Source of the DNA: Cymodocea nodosa
Lineage: Eukaryota; Streptophyta; Magnoliopsida; Alismatales; Cymodoceaceae
Assembly (NCBI GenBank): GCA_036874045.1
Contig: JAZBRI010000011.1
Span: 13,162,001-13,226,000, forward strand
Direction of reading: 5' to 3'
DNA: 64,000 nucleotides
Shown: piece by piece, positions 1-10,376 of the stretch
How positions within the stretch are numbered: position 1 is the first letter of the stretch
Layout: each line of letters opens with the position of its first letter
The notes under the pieces: generated by a model
The model's input: the letters and a program-made list of their open reading frames with translations, nothing else
What the model was told of the DNA's origin: nothing
Databases searched by the model: none
Made by a program: the position numbers and the translations under genes

Positions 1-1558
1 TTCATTTTGCTACTTACATCATGTCCTTTTTATACAATATTCAGACTGAAATGATTCTCCTCCTCCCCACTATTTTTTCCTCTTGATTCCCCAAAATTGC
101 ACATACTCTTCCTCTAAATCTTCTCCAACCAGTCACCAAAAGAATCACATTTATGTTGGCATCAACCTACCTACAGTTTGTAATCAATAGAGATCAAGTG
201 TACCCATTTTAACAACTTTTCTACCTCCTTCATGCTCTTTCTTATTATACCCACCACGCTTCTCCAGACAGTTTTCTTCACCTACTCTCTCTCTCTCTTG
301 AATATGTGTAAGATGTTGCAACCAACAACACAACCCCAGACACCCACTCAAGTCATCTGTTTGCCTTTTCACTGGTGGGCCCAGTACATAGTTGTATTTA
401 ATTTTCCCTCCTAGAAAGCTTGCAGTCAACTTGACCTCTACCAATTTCAGAACCTTGACACCTGCTGATTTCTTCGCCAATTATTGTGGGTTCACTGGGC
501 CACAGTCTCTCAATTCAAGTGCCAATGGATTTTCCAACAACGTGCTGTAAATCTTCAGATTTGTTACTCACCATGATGAAGGTCAAAGATCAAGATTACC
601 ATGATGGACTTCATTACTAAGCGCTCCTTCTGCTGTCTTGCACACTTCTTCTTTGCCATAGCTGGGACCACAAACTGGAGACCAAGGTGAAGATCTTTAA
701 GCATCAACCCTTTCTACAATCTTCTTCCATCATTTCTCAAGATTGAAAGACAAAGCAGTTGGGGATAACCAAGTGTGAAGACGGATTTCAGGTTGTTTAC
801 CAAGGTTTCAGGTTGGAAGGCATGAAGGGAACTTGAACTGGATATTTTAGCAAAGAAAATGTACTTTAATGTGAATAATCTACTGAAGTTAAGGCAACAA
901 AGTGACTTTTCTTAGATCAAGTTATCAACATGAAAATCCCAAATGGTTGAAGACACCAACAAGAAATCAACTCTTACCATGTTCTTCTTGGCTGTTGGTG
1001 CTTTTTGGTAAAGATAAATTCATATGATATACCACAATTCTTAGGGATGGCCATGATTAGCATGTTTGACTGCACATTCTGCATCCACAAACTGTGCAGG
1101 CCATGGATGGCCACAGCAGTGCAATGAATTTTAAAAAATGTCTCAGCTAATCACTAGCCTGTTGCAAAATAGAAAAATATTATCCTAAAAGCCTAAAACC
1201 AAATGAAAAACTGCATTTGCTGTAAATGCACGGAAAAGTAAGTTGCTCTTTGTCATCTTGCAGCTTATTTTCTCAATCACTGCAAGCTCAGAATACTTTA
1301 AACTGTAAAACATATATATGCTTCAAGCACGATGCCTTGGATGACTAACGGGCAAAAGGAAAAAGGCACAATGCAAGTTCTCATTTTCGAAAAAAAGTCC
1401 AACCACCAACCAAAATCCATGCTTTTCCAATAACGATTCTCCCAAATTTCTAGACCAAACCAATTACGACCAATTCTCATCCGTACACTAATCGATCCAC
1501 TCACGCCAAGAAAAACTTCAACATCAGAAGACAAAACAAAGGCAGAATTCGAACACAC
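1..1558 (-). other. Intron 1 of the RABC gene (incomplete)
   Basis: No exon with the expected Rab motifs (WDTAGQE, NKxD, SAK) reads on the minus strand here. A 98-codon minus-strand frame at 184-480 has no recognised similarity and lies inside the presumed intron. Nothing else was identified. Confidence 0.5.
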
Positions 1559-1697
1559 CGATCGTGGGCGAAAGATCATCGAACTGATTGGAAGTGAAGC
1601 TAAGCAGCAAGCTACTCTTCCCCACGCCGGAGTCACCAATCATTAGCAACTTGAACAGGTAGTCGAACTCCGGTTGACCCGCGCCGGTGGACTCCAT
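1559..1697 (-). CDS. RABC1: RABC/Rab18-type small GTPase, first coding exon only
   Basis: The exon encodes about 46 residues beginning [18 protein letters not shown], followed by the G1/P-loop GDSGVGKS (residues 21-28) and the start of switch I (SPTIGV). This is the signature of plant RABC GTPases (Rab18 class), which act in membrane traffic. I chose the ATG at 1695-1697 because MESTGAG is the conserved N-terminus; an in-frame upstream ATG at 1766 only adds unconserved residues. Reading frame homology stops at a G|GTGTG donor at 1559. The next exon, expected to carry the WDTAGQE motif, is not visible in 1-1558, so the gene continues past the left edge through an intron of more than 1.5 kb. 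Family assignment is firm; the exact paralogue and splice base are less so. Confidence 0.85.
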
Positions 1698-2653
1698 TGC
1701 CACTTCCGACTCCAGAAGAAACCCTAAAACGACAGAGATCAAAGAAACCATCGACAAGCAATTCAACGACAGCTGAAGATTCCACCCCGCACAATAGCCG
1801 GGAATGGGCCACCTCTACCTGCTCAAACGGTCCGTCCCGCTCCGAGCTCGCCCGTGATCTGGATCAGCGTGGAGTAGAGAGATCGAAGGAAAGGAGAGGA
1901 GCCTTTTCTTTTTCCTTTTTCCTAAGCTTTTATTTTAACGTTCTGGTGTGTGAAGGCAGGGGAAACCGCGAACGGTGGTTGAAGTGGGTTGGGGAACGCT
2001 CTTCCGTCACGTACCAACCGCTAATTCATTATGGTTGGTGGGGTACTATATAAAAGGAAAGGTAAAATTGTAGTTGAAGGCACACAAAATATATTTATTC
2101 GATCTTAGTCCTTAATCTTATCATTCAGGTTTTTTCTTCTTTTTAACGAATTACGTATATAAATAGCATGTTAAAATTAGATTTGATATATTATTTTAAA
2201 TATTCACGGTAAAAAGTATTGTGAGTATTTACCTTCAAAATAATCTCAAGGAAAGATAAAAATATTGTAAACAGTCGTAGCACTTTTTACTGTAGATATC
2301 TAATCTTAATCGTTAATTCCTTAACATACATCCTTTATATTCTCTAATCGATGACTCTGGTTTACTTCTTTTGTTATTTGTAAATGTCATAAATTACACA
2401 ATTTATTGTTTCAACTTATAAATATTGTAAATGGTACGTTCCTTATTTATTTAAATATATTGTAAGTCACATAAACTATTCTTATTCACGTAAGCTATAC
2501 AATTAATTGTGTTTCTACTTCTTCTATGAATTACTTATAAATGATATATAAAAATTAAATCTGATATGCCATTTTAAATATTTATGATAAAAAGTATTAT
2601 AAATATCTATAACAAAAATGTCCATAAATTTTTTCATGATATTACTTAACATC
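1698..2653. other. RABC upstream region, AT-rich intergenic
   Basis: A moderately GC-rich stretch up to about 2010 probably holds the 5' leader and promoter of the RABC gene (minus strand). Beyond that the sequence is AT-rich. I see no gene and no recognisable element before the left terminal repeat of the MULE-like element. Confidence 0.5.
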
Positions 2654-4617
2654 CGTTTGTGTCATCTAAAAAATTAAAAAAATTAGAAAATAAAAAGTTA
2701 AAAACGTTAAGAATCAAAAAATCAGAAAAGTAAAATTTAAAAATATTTGTGTTACCGATGGAAAGTTAAAAATTTATATAGTTGTTAATTTTTTTAATTT
2801 ATTTATAATACATATTTAAAATTAAAAATAAATTAATTGAACATTATTTCTTATTCTTTTTGTGATTTGAATATGAAAATTATGAATTATTTATTTCAAT
2901 TATTTATAATCATAAATTTTAAAAAACATAAATCAAAGATATTGAAATAGAAGTAAATTATGACGTTGAAATAAATAATTAAGAATGCTCAAAAAAAATT
3001 CATGTGGTGTAAATTGAAAGTATCATTTTTTTAATTTTCTTGGGTATTCAATCATAAAAAAAAAATTAAGATTTACATTTCATCATTCTTCCGATGTACA
3101 TAACTCATATGATATTATTTAAGAAATAATATTAACTAGTTAAATATACATAAAGAAATTGACGTACTTAGAATTTAAATTCTAATAAAATTTAACGAAA
3201 ATAATTTAAAATCTAAGTGTTTGTAAATGTTTAAGAATTTGATGAAAATTAAAATTTAAGTATTTATATATACGATAGAATTTAAGATAATTAAATAGAA
3301 TTGATTTTTAATAAAGTTAATTAATAAATTAAAATAATTAATAAAAATATAATTAATTAAAAAATAAATTAATTATATTAATAAATAAATATATTATTAA
3401 ATTAAATGTTTATATATAATTTATCAGTTAAGTATATTATTATATAAAATATATCAGATGGAAGATGCGAGCGAAGGCAAGCGGAAGCTTGGACAGAAAA
3501 CTGTGACGGCAAGCGAAAGCTTGGACAGGCAGCTGCAACGACGAGCAGAAGCTTCGTTAGGTGCGAGCAACGGTGAGCAGAAACTTCGTCAGATGCGAGC
3601 AACGGTGAGCAGAAGCTTCGTCAGGCGAGAGCGAGGGCAAGCGGAAGATGGGAGCGAGGGCGTCGAGCAGAGGAGTGAAGACGAGCATCGTGGACTATAC
3701 AAAGATGAGTGTCACGGACGGCGAGGAGACGACCACAAGCAGAGGAGCAGCGTTTGCGAGCGGAAGTCACGTCGGGCACGAGTGATGGCGAGCAGAAGCG
3801 ACATCGGGTGCGAGTGATGGGCGAGCCTCAATTAAAAACATAGTTTTCTAGGGTCTTCAATTTCTCCTTCTTGCTTGGCTGTTAGATTGCACCCAAACGA
3901 ATCTGGAACTAGTTTGCTCGAGACATCTATTGACGTCTTCCTCCTATTGTCTCCGTCGCATGTAGCTCATACCCTCCAAAGATGATCTCAACCTTAATCC
4001 AACATACCCAACATCTGCCTAGGGGGAGGAAGGGGGGGACATAGAAGATTATCACTCCATCAATACCATCAAGATCTCCCTTGTTTTAGGAGATTTAGGG
4101 GTCTCTTCTTCGTCCGATAAGCTTCATCGCTATCTCTCCGCAGACCAGTGAACCCTTCAAACATCATCAACTTCCACGATCATTGACCCTCCAAATTTCA
4201 ACCTAGATTGCTTAAATCAAAGCACTCTTAAGCTTCGAGCATTGATCACTAATCACTGCATCTCGCATCTCCGCACGAAGCTTCTGGACAATGGCCTACA
4301 CACAAGCTTGGCTCTCTAGATGACACTTCGGAGCTACCTCGAGTTTGCAGAAGGGATGGACGACGACACTCCTTCAATTGAAAAGCAAGGACGACGATTG
4401 TAAGAGTTCGTAGAAGGGACGACACAGTAAGCTCACGGAAGATTTCTGAAGTTTTGAAACGAGTAAGGTTCAAAACTTGGGAAGTTGAGATCTTTTATAC
4501 CTAATAAAATTTTTGAGAATAAATTTTTAACTTTCTTGGTGACATAAATGCTACGGAAAACTTTTTCTAGTTTTCAATTCCTAACTTTCATCGCTTTAAA
4601 CAAAATATAATCAAACG
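2654..4617. mobile_element. MULE-like element with long terminal inverted repeats, non-autonomous
   Basis: The left arm (2654-2777) and the reverse complement of the right arm (4519-4617) align imperfectly. Both begin CGTTTG, and both contain a shared block TTTRTGTYACC followed by GAAAGTTAAAAATTTAT (2761-2777 and 4519-4535). The core is strikingly GC-rich (3458-3830 and 4220-4470) inside AT-rich flanks and includes tandem repeats, but shows no transposase. Long arms with a captured or repetitive core suggest a non-autonomous Mutator-like element. I could not find a convincing 9-bp target duplication, so the exact ends are uncertain. Confidence 0.55.
3538..3625 (+). repeat. 32-bp tandem repeat in the MULE-like core
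   Basis: Two adjacent 32-bp units (3562-3593 and 3594-3625) are nearly identical (GCGAGCAACGGTGAGCAGAA is common to both). They are preceded by a partial unit from 3538. Related GCAAGCGGAAGCTTGGACAG and GCAAGCGAAAGCTTGGACAG phrases occur at about 3477-3530. The frame open on the plus strand (3458-3817) is a by-product of this repeat and is not called as a gene. Confidence 0.75.
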
Positions 4618-4730
4618 TCCGAAAAGACAACAAACATGATTTTCCCGCCAATTGCCATTCTAGAAAAATATTGCTAGTTTGATTAAAGATCAAAGCTGGA
4701 ACAGGTTGGCACCACATATTACATCCTTCG

Positions 4731-4796
4731 TTTATTCATGAGAAAAAACAATTCTAAGGTTTCTATTCTCTTATTTATTCATGAGAAAAAACAATT
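4731..4796 (+). repeat. 23-bp direct repeat, two copies
   Basis: The same 23 bases occur at 4731-4753 and 4774-4796, 20 bp apart (core TTCATGAGAAAAAACAATT). This lies downstream of PSAN, between its 3' end and the MULE-like element. It is probably a local replication-slippage duplication. Confidence 0.8.
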
Positions 4797-5293
4797 AACA
4801 CCTGCCATTGACATGTGGCACAGCCTTGTAATACCTTCGTTTTATGAATTTCATCATGGGAGCTTAGATTACCCATTATCTGAGAGTCTTAGATTTGTAA
4901 TGCTCTTCTGGCATCCTTCAGCAAAAAGATCATTCTTTATTAGCATCTGTTACAGACCCAATTAGGAGGTTGAGATCATGTAGTAAGGTGGTTCAAGGAT
5001 CTGCCAAATTTTGTAATCACAAGTCAAATTTTAGAAAATTAATTCTTTTGGGAAACTTCACATACGTAATTACGTCAAGATTGCTACTTAACCAAGGTAC
5101 TCATTGTTTCATACAGAACTTGCTTCTTCTGCCTAGAGAAGCAAAAGCATTACACAGTGAAGTACTTATTTCACACGGCACAGAAGAAGGTGGTAGGAAG
5201 AACATACAAATGGACCTGGTGTTCTATTAGAGAAAGAGTGTTGGTATTAATACTTGGAACAAGGAAAAAACATCAGGATCATGGGCTCCATAA

Positions 5294-6514
5294 TCACCAT
5301 TTCCAGAAAATGTTGGATCCACACTTGTACCTGTCTTTGCCTTCACACTCCAAGTCAAGGTCATCACTTAGGAAGGGCACTTTCTGCACAGGCAAACCCG
5401 AGGAAGAGCATCAGACCAAGGGATAAGCAACATATCAACGACTAAAATAGAGAGATACGCGTATAATGAGATGAATTGTGTTTGCCAATCTGGAAGAACT
5501 CCACCCTACCTTTTGCTTTGCCAGATCTTGGCAACCAGTGAAGTTCTCCGGGAACTTGCATGTGCCAAACTCCACCGTGTAGGCCCTGGAAAAGTTGGCT
5601 CCGCTTGTTGCTAATCTCTTCTTGTCATTCAATTCCTGCATCAGCACAATATACTCATACATGGTTCTTCCTGTTGGGCATGAACACAGTCCATAAACAT
5701 TCCTAGAACCATCTCCTATCGAGTTAATCTTTTGGATTATGTTTTGCTTAGAAGACATGTAGACTGAATGTGCAGTAACATGCATGATTAGGAATCTAAA
5801 ACCTAATTCTAATATCCTATAATCAGTTGACAGTCATGTTATTTTCGTCTAAGTTCATATTTTTTTTCCATTCATCAGTAGAGTTGACGATTACAAATGA
5901 AGTGGATTCAATTTCAATGATTTCCGAAGTGATAATTTGAATTCTACTTCTCATATTTATTCAATCATGGCTCGGGTTATTTTTAGTTATTTATTTAATA
6001 CATCAAAAGTGCAAAATTTAATCGTTTTGGTTGATTTTATCAGGATGATGGATTTGGTGAAGTACTCACAGGGGGAGGAAAAACTACTTAGAAAAACAGT
6101 GGTGGTAAGATGTCTGAAAAATTGAATGAAAAGTTTCATTCTGCTCAAAGAATAATTGATAATAATCACCAATTAACACCAACCAACTAGCTGGCGAGAA
6201 CCGACCTTGTTGGCCTTGGTCTTCTCCAAGTACTCATCGATGATGCCGGCATCAGCCTGGGAGGCGGAGGAGGCGGCGGCGGTGAACAGCGCAGCACCGA
6301 GGCAAAGGAGAGCGGTCCTCCTCCCATCGCTCACCCTCACCTCCTTGGGTCCGGAGGGCCGCGCCTGTTGCGCACGAATGGCTGGGAGCCTTGGGGAGGG
6401 ACCGGCGGTGGCCGTTGCGACGGAGGGTGGGGACGCGAGCTTCCAGCTGGCGTCCGACGTCGTTCCGGAGACGGCGTAGTTGCACGACAGCACGCTGGAG
6501 TTCATGGCTGCCAT
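5294..6514 (-). CDS. PSAN: Photosystem I reaction centre subunit N, chloroplastic
   Basis: Exons (minus): 6206-6514, 5510-5635, 5294-5383; all introns GT-AG; product 174 aa. PsaN is a small lumenal subunit of photosystem I that helps plastocyanin dock. The N-terminus (MAAMNSSVL) and C-terminus (KCGSNIFWKW) match the family. The precursor has a stromal transit region, then a twin arginine (residues 65-66), a hydrophobic stretch and an ADA site near residue 89, as expected for a Tat-dependent thylakoid signal. Cleavage there leaves 85 residues, the usual mature length. Four Cys are visible in the mature part (TCKF, TGCQ, LECEG, YKCG). The start at 6512-6514 is the conserved one; upstream in-frame sequence is 5' leader. 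The coding region appears intact. Confidence 0.95.
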
Positions 6515-6520
6515 ACCCGG

Positions 6521-6568
<48 letters not shown>

Positions 6569-6999
6569 AATGAATGTGTTCGCCTGTGTGAGATGTGGAG
6601 AAGTGAGGAAGACCTCGGCCGGGGATACCAGCGGAGGGGGGTGGTCGGCTTTTGTCTTGTGGGCGGTCGGCTTCTTCTGGGCAGAGGCGATGAGGATGAT
6701 CGGAGAGTGTGGTGGGAATGTGGATAACGTGGGATTGCCTTCAGCCCTATTGGCCGAAGTGCCCCTCCGTGGGGCCCGGAGCAAAATCGGAATTCCGACG
6801 AAAGAGAATCTAATAGCTCCTCCACTTATTTGTGTGTTCCAAACAAATGCATAAAAAATGGGAAGAAAGCAATTCCACATGATCAGATGATGATCAGTAC
6901 TACCAAAGTAACAGAGGATCAGCCATATATGTTTGTTTTTTTTTGGAACTTTAGATGATCAGAGATGTACAGGAAACCAACCATGCATGTTGTTAATTA
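6515..6999 (-). promoter_or_regulatory. PSAN promoter and 5' leader, shared with the AP180 3' end
   Basis: Only 485 bp separate the AP180-type stop codon from the PSAN start, and both genes are on the minus strand. Reading on the minus strand there is a CCAAT element (plus ATTGG near 6748), an ACGT core next to TTATCC (6720-6732), and then a long pyrimidine tract in the leader. I see no clear TATA box close to the leader. Pyrimidine-rich, TATA-less promoters are described for nuclear photosystem genes, so this fits, but no transcription start was determined. Confidence 0.5.
6525..6557. repeat. (GA)n microsatellite in the PSAN 5' leader
   Basis: A nearly perfect GA run, reading as CT on the transcribed strand, ends about 10 bases upstream of the PSAN start codon. 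Confidence 0.9.
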
Positions 7000-8814
7000 T
7001 CAGTAGTGGTACTTGTATTGTTGGTTAATAGGTTGATGACCACCACCCATGTTGTTATGGTAATAATCATGGTACTTATAATAATAATAATAATCATGGT
7101 AGTCGTTTGGCCGAAGATTCTTCATCCCAAGCTGCCCCCGCATGCCATCCCCGGCGTACTGCTCCCACATCGCCTGCTCTTGCTTCAGATGCCCTTGCTT
7201 CCTCTCCATGTCTGCCATCTGCACGTATGGCGGCGGCGCCACTGCCAACGACGCCGCAAACGGGTCCTCCTGGTTGGCCGGTGCGGGCAATGTCAGGAAC
7301 CCCTGCATGCTACAGCTACCACCCACCGGGTGGTACGCCATGCTGCTTGCGCTCCCCGTGCCTGCGGACCCCCCGTGCAGGTGCATCGGCGGCTGCTGTT
7401 GTTGGTACAGGTTTTCTAGGATGAAGGGGTCGAGCCCTCCGCCGGGCGACGTCATATTCTCGATTGCAAAGTTGCTGGACGACTGCACGAGAGCAGTCTC
7501 CCAGTCCATCTCATCGTCTCCGAAGGATTCCCACTTCGTGGTGCAGATGCTGCCGCTCGTGGTGGTTTGAACTCCGTCGAACAAGGCTAGCGCCAGCTCG
7601 CTCTCGTGCCTCTCCTTCGTGTGATGGGAGAACAGATCCACCACCACCACCTCCTCCTCCTCCTCCTCTTTTACCGCCGATTCCCGTTGTTCTCTTTCCT
7701 CCTGATCCTGTTCCTGATTTGAAAGATGGCGTTCGTGATCGGTACTCCTCTCCGGCGCCGGCAAGGCTTTGATGCCGTTCATGTCATGATAGTCGCCGTC
7801 GTCAGCATCGATGCCCTTCTGCTGCTTCCTCCACGCCAACGTCGTCCTGTGTCGTATGAATTCGGCCATGACGTCGAGCTTCTTCTGCGTGACCCTTTCC
7901 ACGATGGGGTAGTTGGACCTCCGGGGGATGCCGACGGACTTGCACCAGCCATACATCGCCTCCAGCTCGTCGAAGAGCCTGGCGATTTTTGTGAAGATCT
8001 CGTGGGTCTTCACGCAGTCGGGGATCTCCATCTCCATGAATCGGTCGATCAAGATGTTCATGATCTGGACCAGGTCGTTGTACGTCTGGTAGCTCTCCTT
8101 CACCACCGGATACAACGCCATTGCTACGATCCTGTTTTCCTTGGCCTTACCTGTCGGTCGGCAGGCGAGGAAGCGCTCCAGCAGCAACATGAGGTTATGG
8201 ATGCGGACAAAGACACGGTCCGTCTTCATTTCGTTGACGGGGGTGGCCCGAACCGAAGGGGACGGTGCCGCCGCAGCCCTCGTCGGTTTGTCGTAGTCGT
8301 CGTCGAGCCCGCTTCTGATGCGACGGCGGTCCCTCTTCCCCTGCATCCTGTGCTCCAGCCTCTCGTCCAGGTAGAGCGCGAACGTCCTGACGAACGCCGA
8401 GAAGTCCCAGGATTCGGAATGCGACGTGTCGCGGAAGTCGGAAAGGTTGAGCATCCTGGTGCCCCGTCGGGTGGCGAAGAAGATCTCCTGCTCGTAGGAG
8501 GGGTCGCCGTCGAGGCAAAGTCGGTGGACGAGGACGAGGGCCTTGAGCGCCACGGTCCAGTTCTTGGTACGGCTGAGGCGCCTGGAGAGGAGGTTGACGC
8601 AGGCGACCACGTGCTGGCGGGAGTAGCACGTGAGGCCGAGGATCTGCCTGACGTGCTTCTCCTCCGCGGGTTGCTCGCCGTGCCTCGTTGCCTTGACGAC
8701 GGCCACCTCGATATGGGACAGGGTATTGCTGCTGGCGCCGATCACCTTTGCGAGGCTGATGGTGGCGTGGTCCTTCACGGCCCCCAGCGCCTGCCTCAGC
8801 CTGCTCGGAGCCAT
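7000..8814 (-). CDS. ANTH-domain (AP180/CALM-type) clathrin assembly protein
   Basis: This is a single open frame of 604 aa without introns. The N-terminal ANTH domain starts at MAPSRLRQALGAVKDHATISLAKV and runs to roughly residue 330. It contains the phosphoinositide-binding region near the N-terminus, and continues with a helical region (FTKIARLFDELEAMYGWCKS). After an acidic linker (EEEEEE near residue 390) come two DPF motifs (residues 462 and 517), which bind adaptor appendage domains. Proteins of this type link PI(4,5)P2 membranes to clathrin and adaptors during endocytosis. It is closest in architecture to the plant PICALM5 group (At1g03050/At4g02650 type), from memory. The last 35 residues are unusually rich in Tyr and His. 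Antisense frames over this gene, including a 401-codon one, are GC-rich shadows. Confidence 0.9.
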   Translation of the reverse strand: MAPSRLRQALGAVKDHATISLAKVIGASSNTLSHIEVAVVKATRHGEQPAEEKHVRQILGLTCYSRQHVVACVNLLSRRLSRTKNWTVALKALVLVHRLCLDGDPSYEQEIFFATRRGTRMLNLSDFRDTSHSESWDFSAFVRTFALYLDERLEHRMQGKRDRRRIRSGLDDDYDKPTRAAAAPSPSVRATPVNEMKTDRVFVRIHNLMLLLERFLACRPTGKAKENRIVAMALYPVVKESYQTYNDLVQIMNILIDRFMEMEIPDCVKTHEIFTKIARLFDELEAMYGWCKSVGIPRRSNYPIVERVTQKKLDVMAEFIRHRTTLAWRKQQKGIDADDGDYHDMNGIKALPAPERSTDHERHLSNQEQDQEEREQRESAVKEEEEEEVVVVDLFSHHTKERHESELALALFDGVQTTTSGSICTTKWESFGDDEMDWETALVQSSSNFAIENMTSPGGGLDPFILENLYQQQQPPMHLHGGSAGTGSASSMAYHPVGGSCSMQGFLTLPAPANQEDPFAASLAVAPPPYVQMADMERKQGHLKQEQAMWEQYAGDGMRGQLGMKNLRPNDYHDYYYYYKYHDYYHNNMGGGHQPINQQYKYHY

Positions 8815-10376
8815 GCACGTATATGTCTACCTGGTTACTTAGGATGCATGGTACTGCGTACGTACTACTGGCTCCAGCGTAATATTAATTTGATCTTCTC
8901 TTATTCTCCTCTTCTCTTCTCTTCTCTGTGATGGGGAATCGGCGCGCATGGATCGTGGATGAGGAGAAGCAACCGGCCATTTCCATCACCAACCGATCGA
9001 GCTAGAAGTTGTTGGAATCTTATTACAACCACAGGAGATGCGACGACAACTCAAGGTCGCCAATGCCGGACACGAGGCCCTTGGCTCGGAGTTTTCTTGA
9101 CTGGAGGTCCCCCTTTCTTCTCTCGTTTCCTGTGGTTTATATTTTCCTCCCATCCTTTTTCAGTATTCTACGATATATATCTCGGTTGACTGACATGGGA
9201 TTTTTATACCTTTCGAGCATACATACCATAATTAATTAACGACGTACAGTGAACTTCTAGAAATGGCACACTTCTCCACCAGTTTTACGGATTATTTTAC
9301 ATTTTAAAGGTATATATATGTATATATAAGACAATTTTACAATATTTACAAGACATACAAATTAATTATTACCAACTTTTTCAAGGACATCCTAGTACAA
9401 ATTAATCCCTTTTTACTAATTATTACTTTTTAAATGTGATCGATTCATGAGCTACTTACAATTGTTCGATCGGATATCTGATGTTTTTGATGGTTGTCTG
9501 CGCTTATTCTAGATGCCTTTTCTTTCCTTATTTGCCATGTATATTCAACCATGAATACAAGGCTGTTGAGTTGGCATAGACAACGTATCTTTTTTACCTT
9601 ATATTCTTCTTCTTTTATAATGAAAATTCAAGATTCCATTTCCTATAATCGAGAGAATGATCGATTATACCATTCCACCCTTAATCTTGCATTCTTGCCC
9701 CCTGTCTGTTCTATCATTCTCCTAATGATCCGTCCTTTTTCCATACAGCAATCATAAATTCCCTCGCAAATAGAGCATATAGCTACCGCATCTTCATCCA
9801 TTACAAATGAAAAAGCAACCAATGAAACCTTATGGCTAATAGAGCGTGTAGAACAGATTGGCTCAAGCAGAGGGGATAACCCTCGTAGAAAGCACAAGAA
9901 AGATGTATAATGAAAGTATATTGTAACGTGAGAATGTATGAATACTCGCTTGTTTGCATACAGGAAACTAGAGTATCTATGTTCTACTAAAATGAAGCAT
10001 AGAACAAGAGAAAAATCCAATATAAGATCAGGTACGGGCACTCCCAATAAAACTTGCAACCTTTTACATTAACCAACCCTCCAAACTTTAGCAAGACGAT
10101 CATTGTGTAATGTACAATGGTATGATATTATTTGTCTGGCTGACAGATATTTAACATCCACTCACAGAATTAACATAGAAGAAGATTTCTCCAAAATACA
10201 GTCAGCAAGCAAACCTGCCGCAGGTGCTAAACGTCTGGCGGCGGGTTCAATTTTGTTTAGACAAGGCACGTTAACTGCTGAGCCTCCAGAAACTGGACAA
10301 TAATTTTCAAGCTTGAGGAAACAAACATGCCATACCATCCAGGAAGCAGATTTAATGACAAAAGGCCACATACATC
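8815..10376. other. Intergenic: AP180 5' region and FAS2 3' flank
   Basis: A short TCTTC-type repeat (about 8895-8930) lies just upstream of the AP180-type start and probably belongs to its leader. The remainder is AT-rich. Frames at 9494-9757 and 9643-10059 have no recognised similarity. The FAS2 3' untranslated region should lie just below 10377. Confidence 0.5.

Noticed and set aside
184..480. 98-codon minus-strand frame
   Set aside because: No recognised family and inside the presumed RABC intron; not supported as a gene.
3458..3817. 119-codon plus-strand frame
   Set aside because: Created by the GC-rich tandem repeats of the MULE-like core; repeats, not domains.
7726..8931. 401-codon plus-strand open frame
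   Set aside because: Exactly antisense to the AP180-type gene. High GC3 of the real gene keeps the complement open, and the translation has no family features.
9643..10059. 138-codon minus-strand frame
   Set aside because: No family resemblance and AT-rich; lies just downstream of FAS2 and could at most be untranslated sequence.
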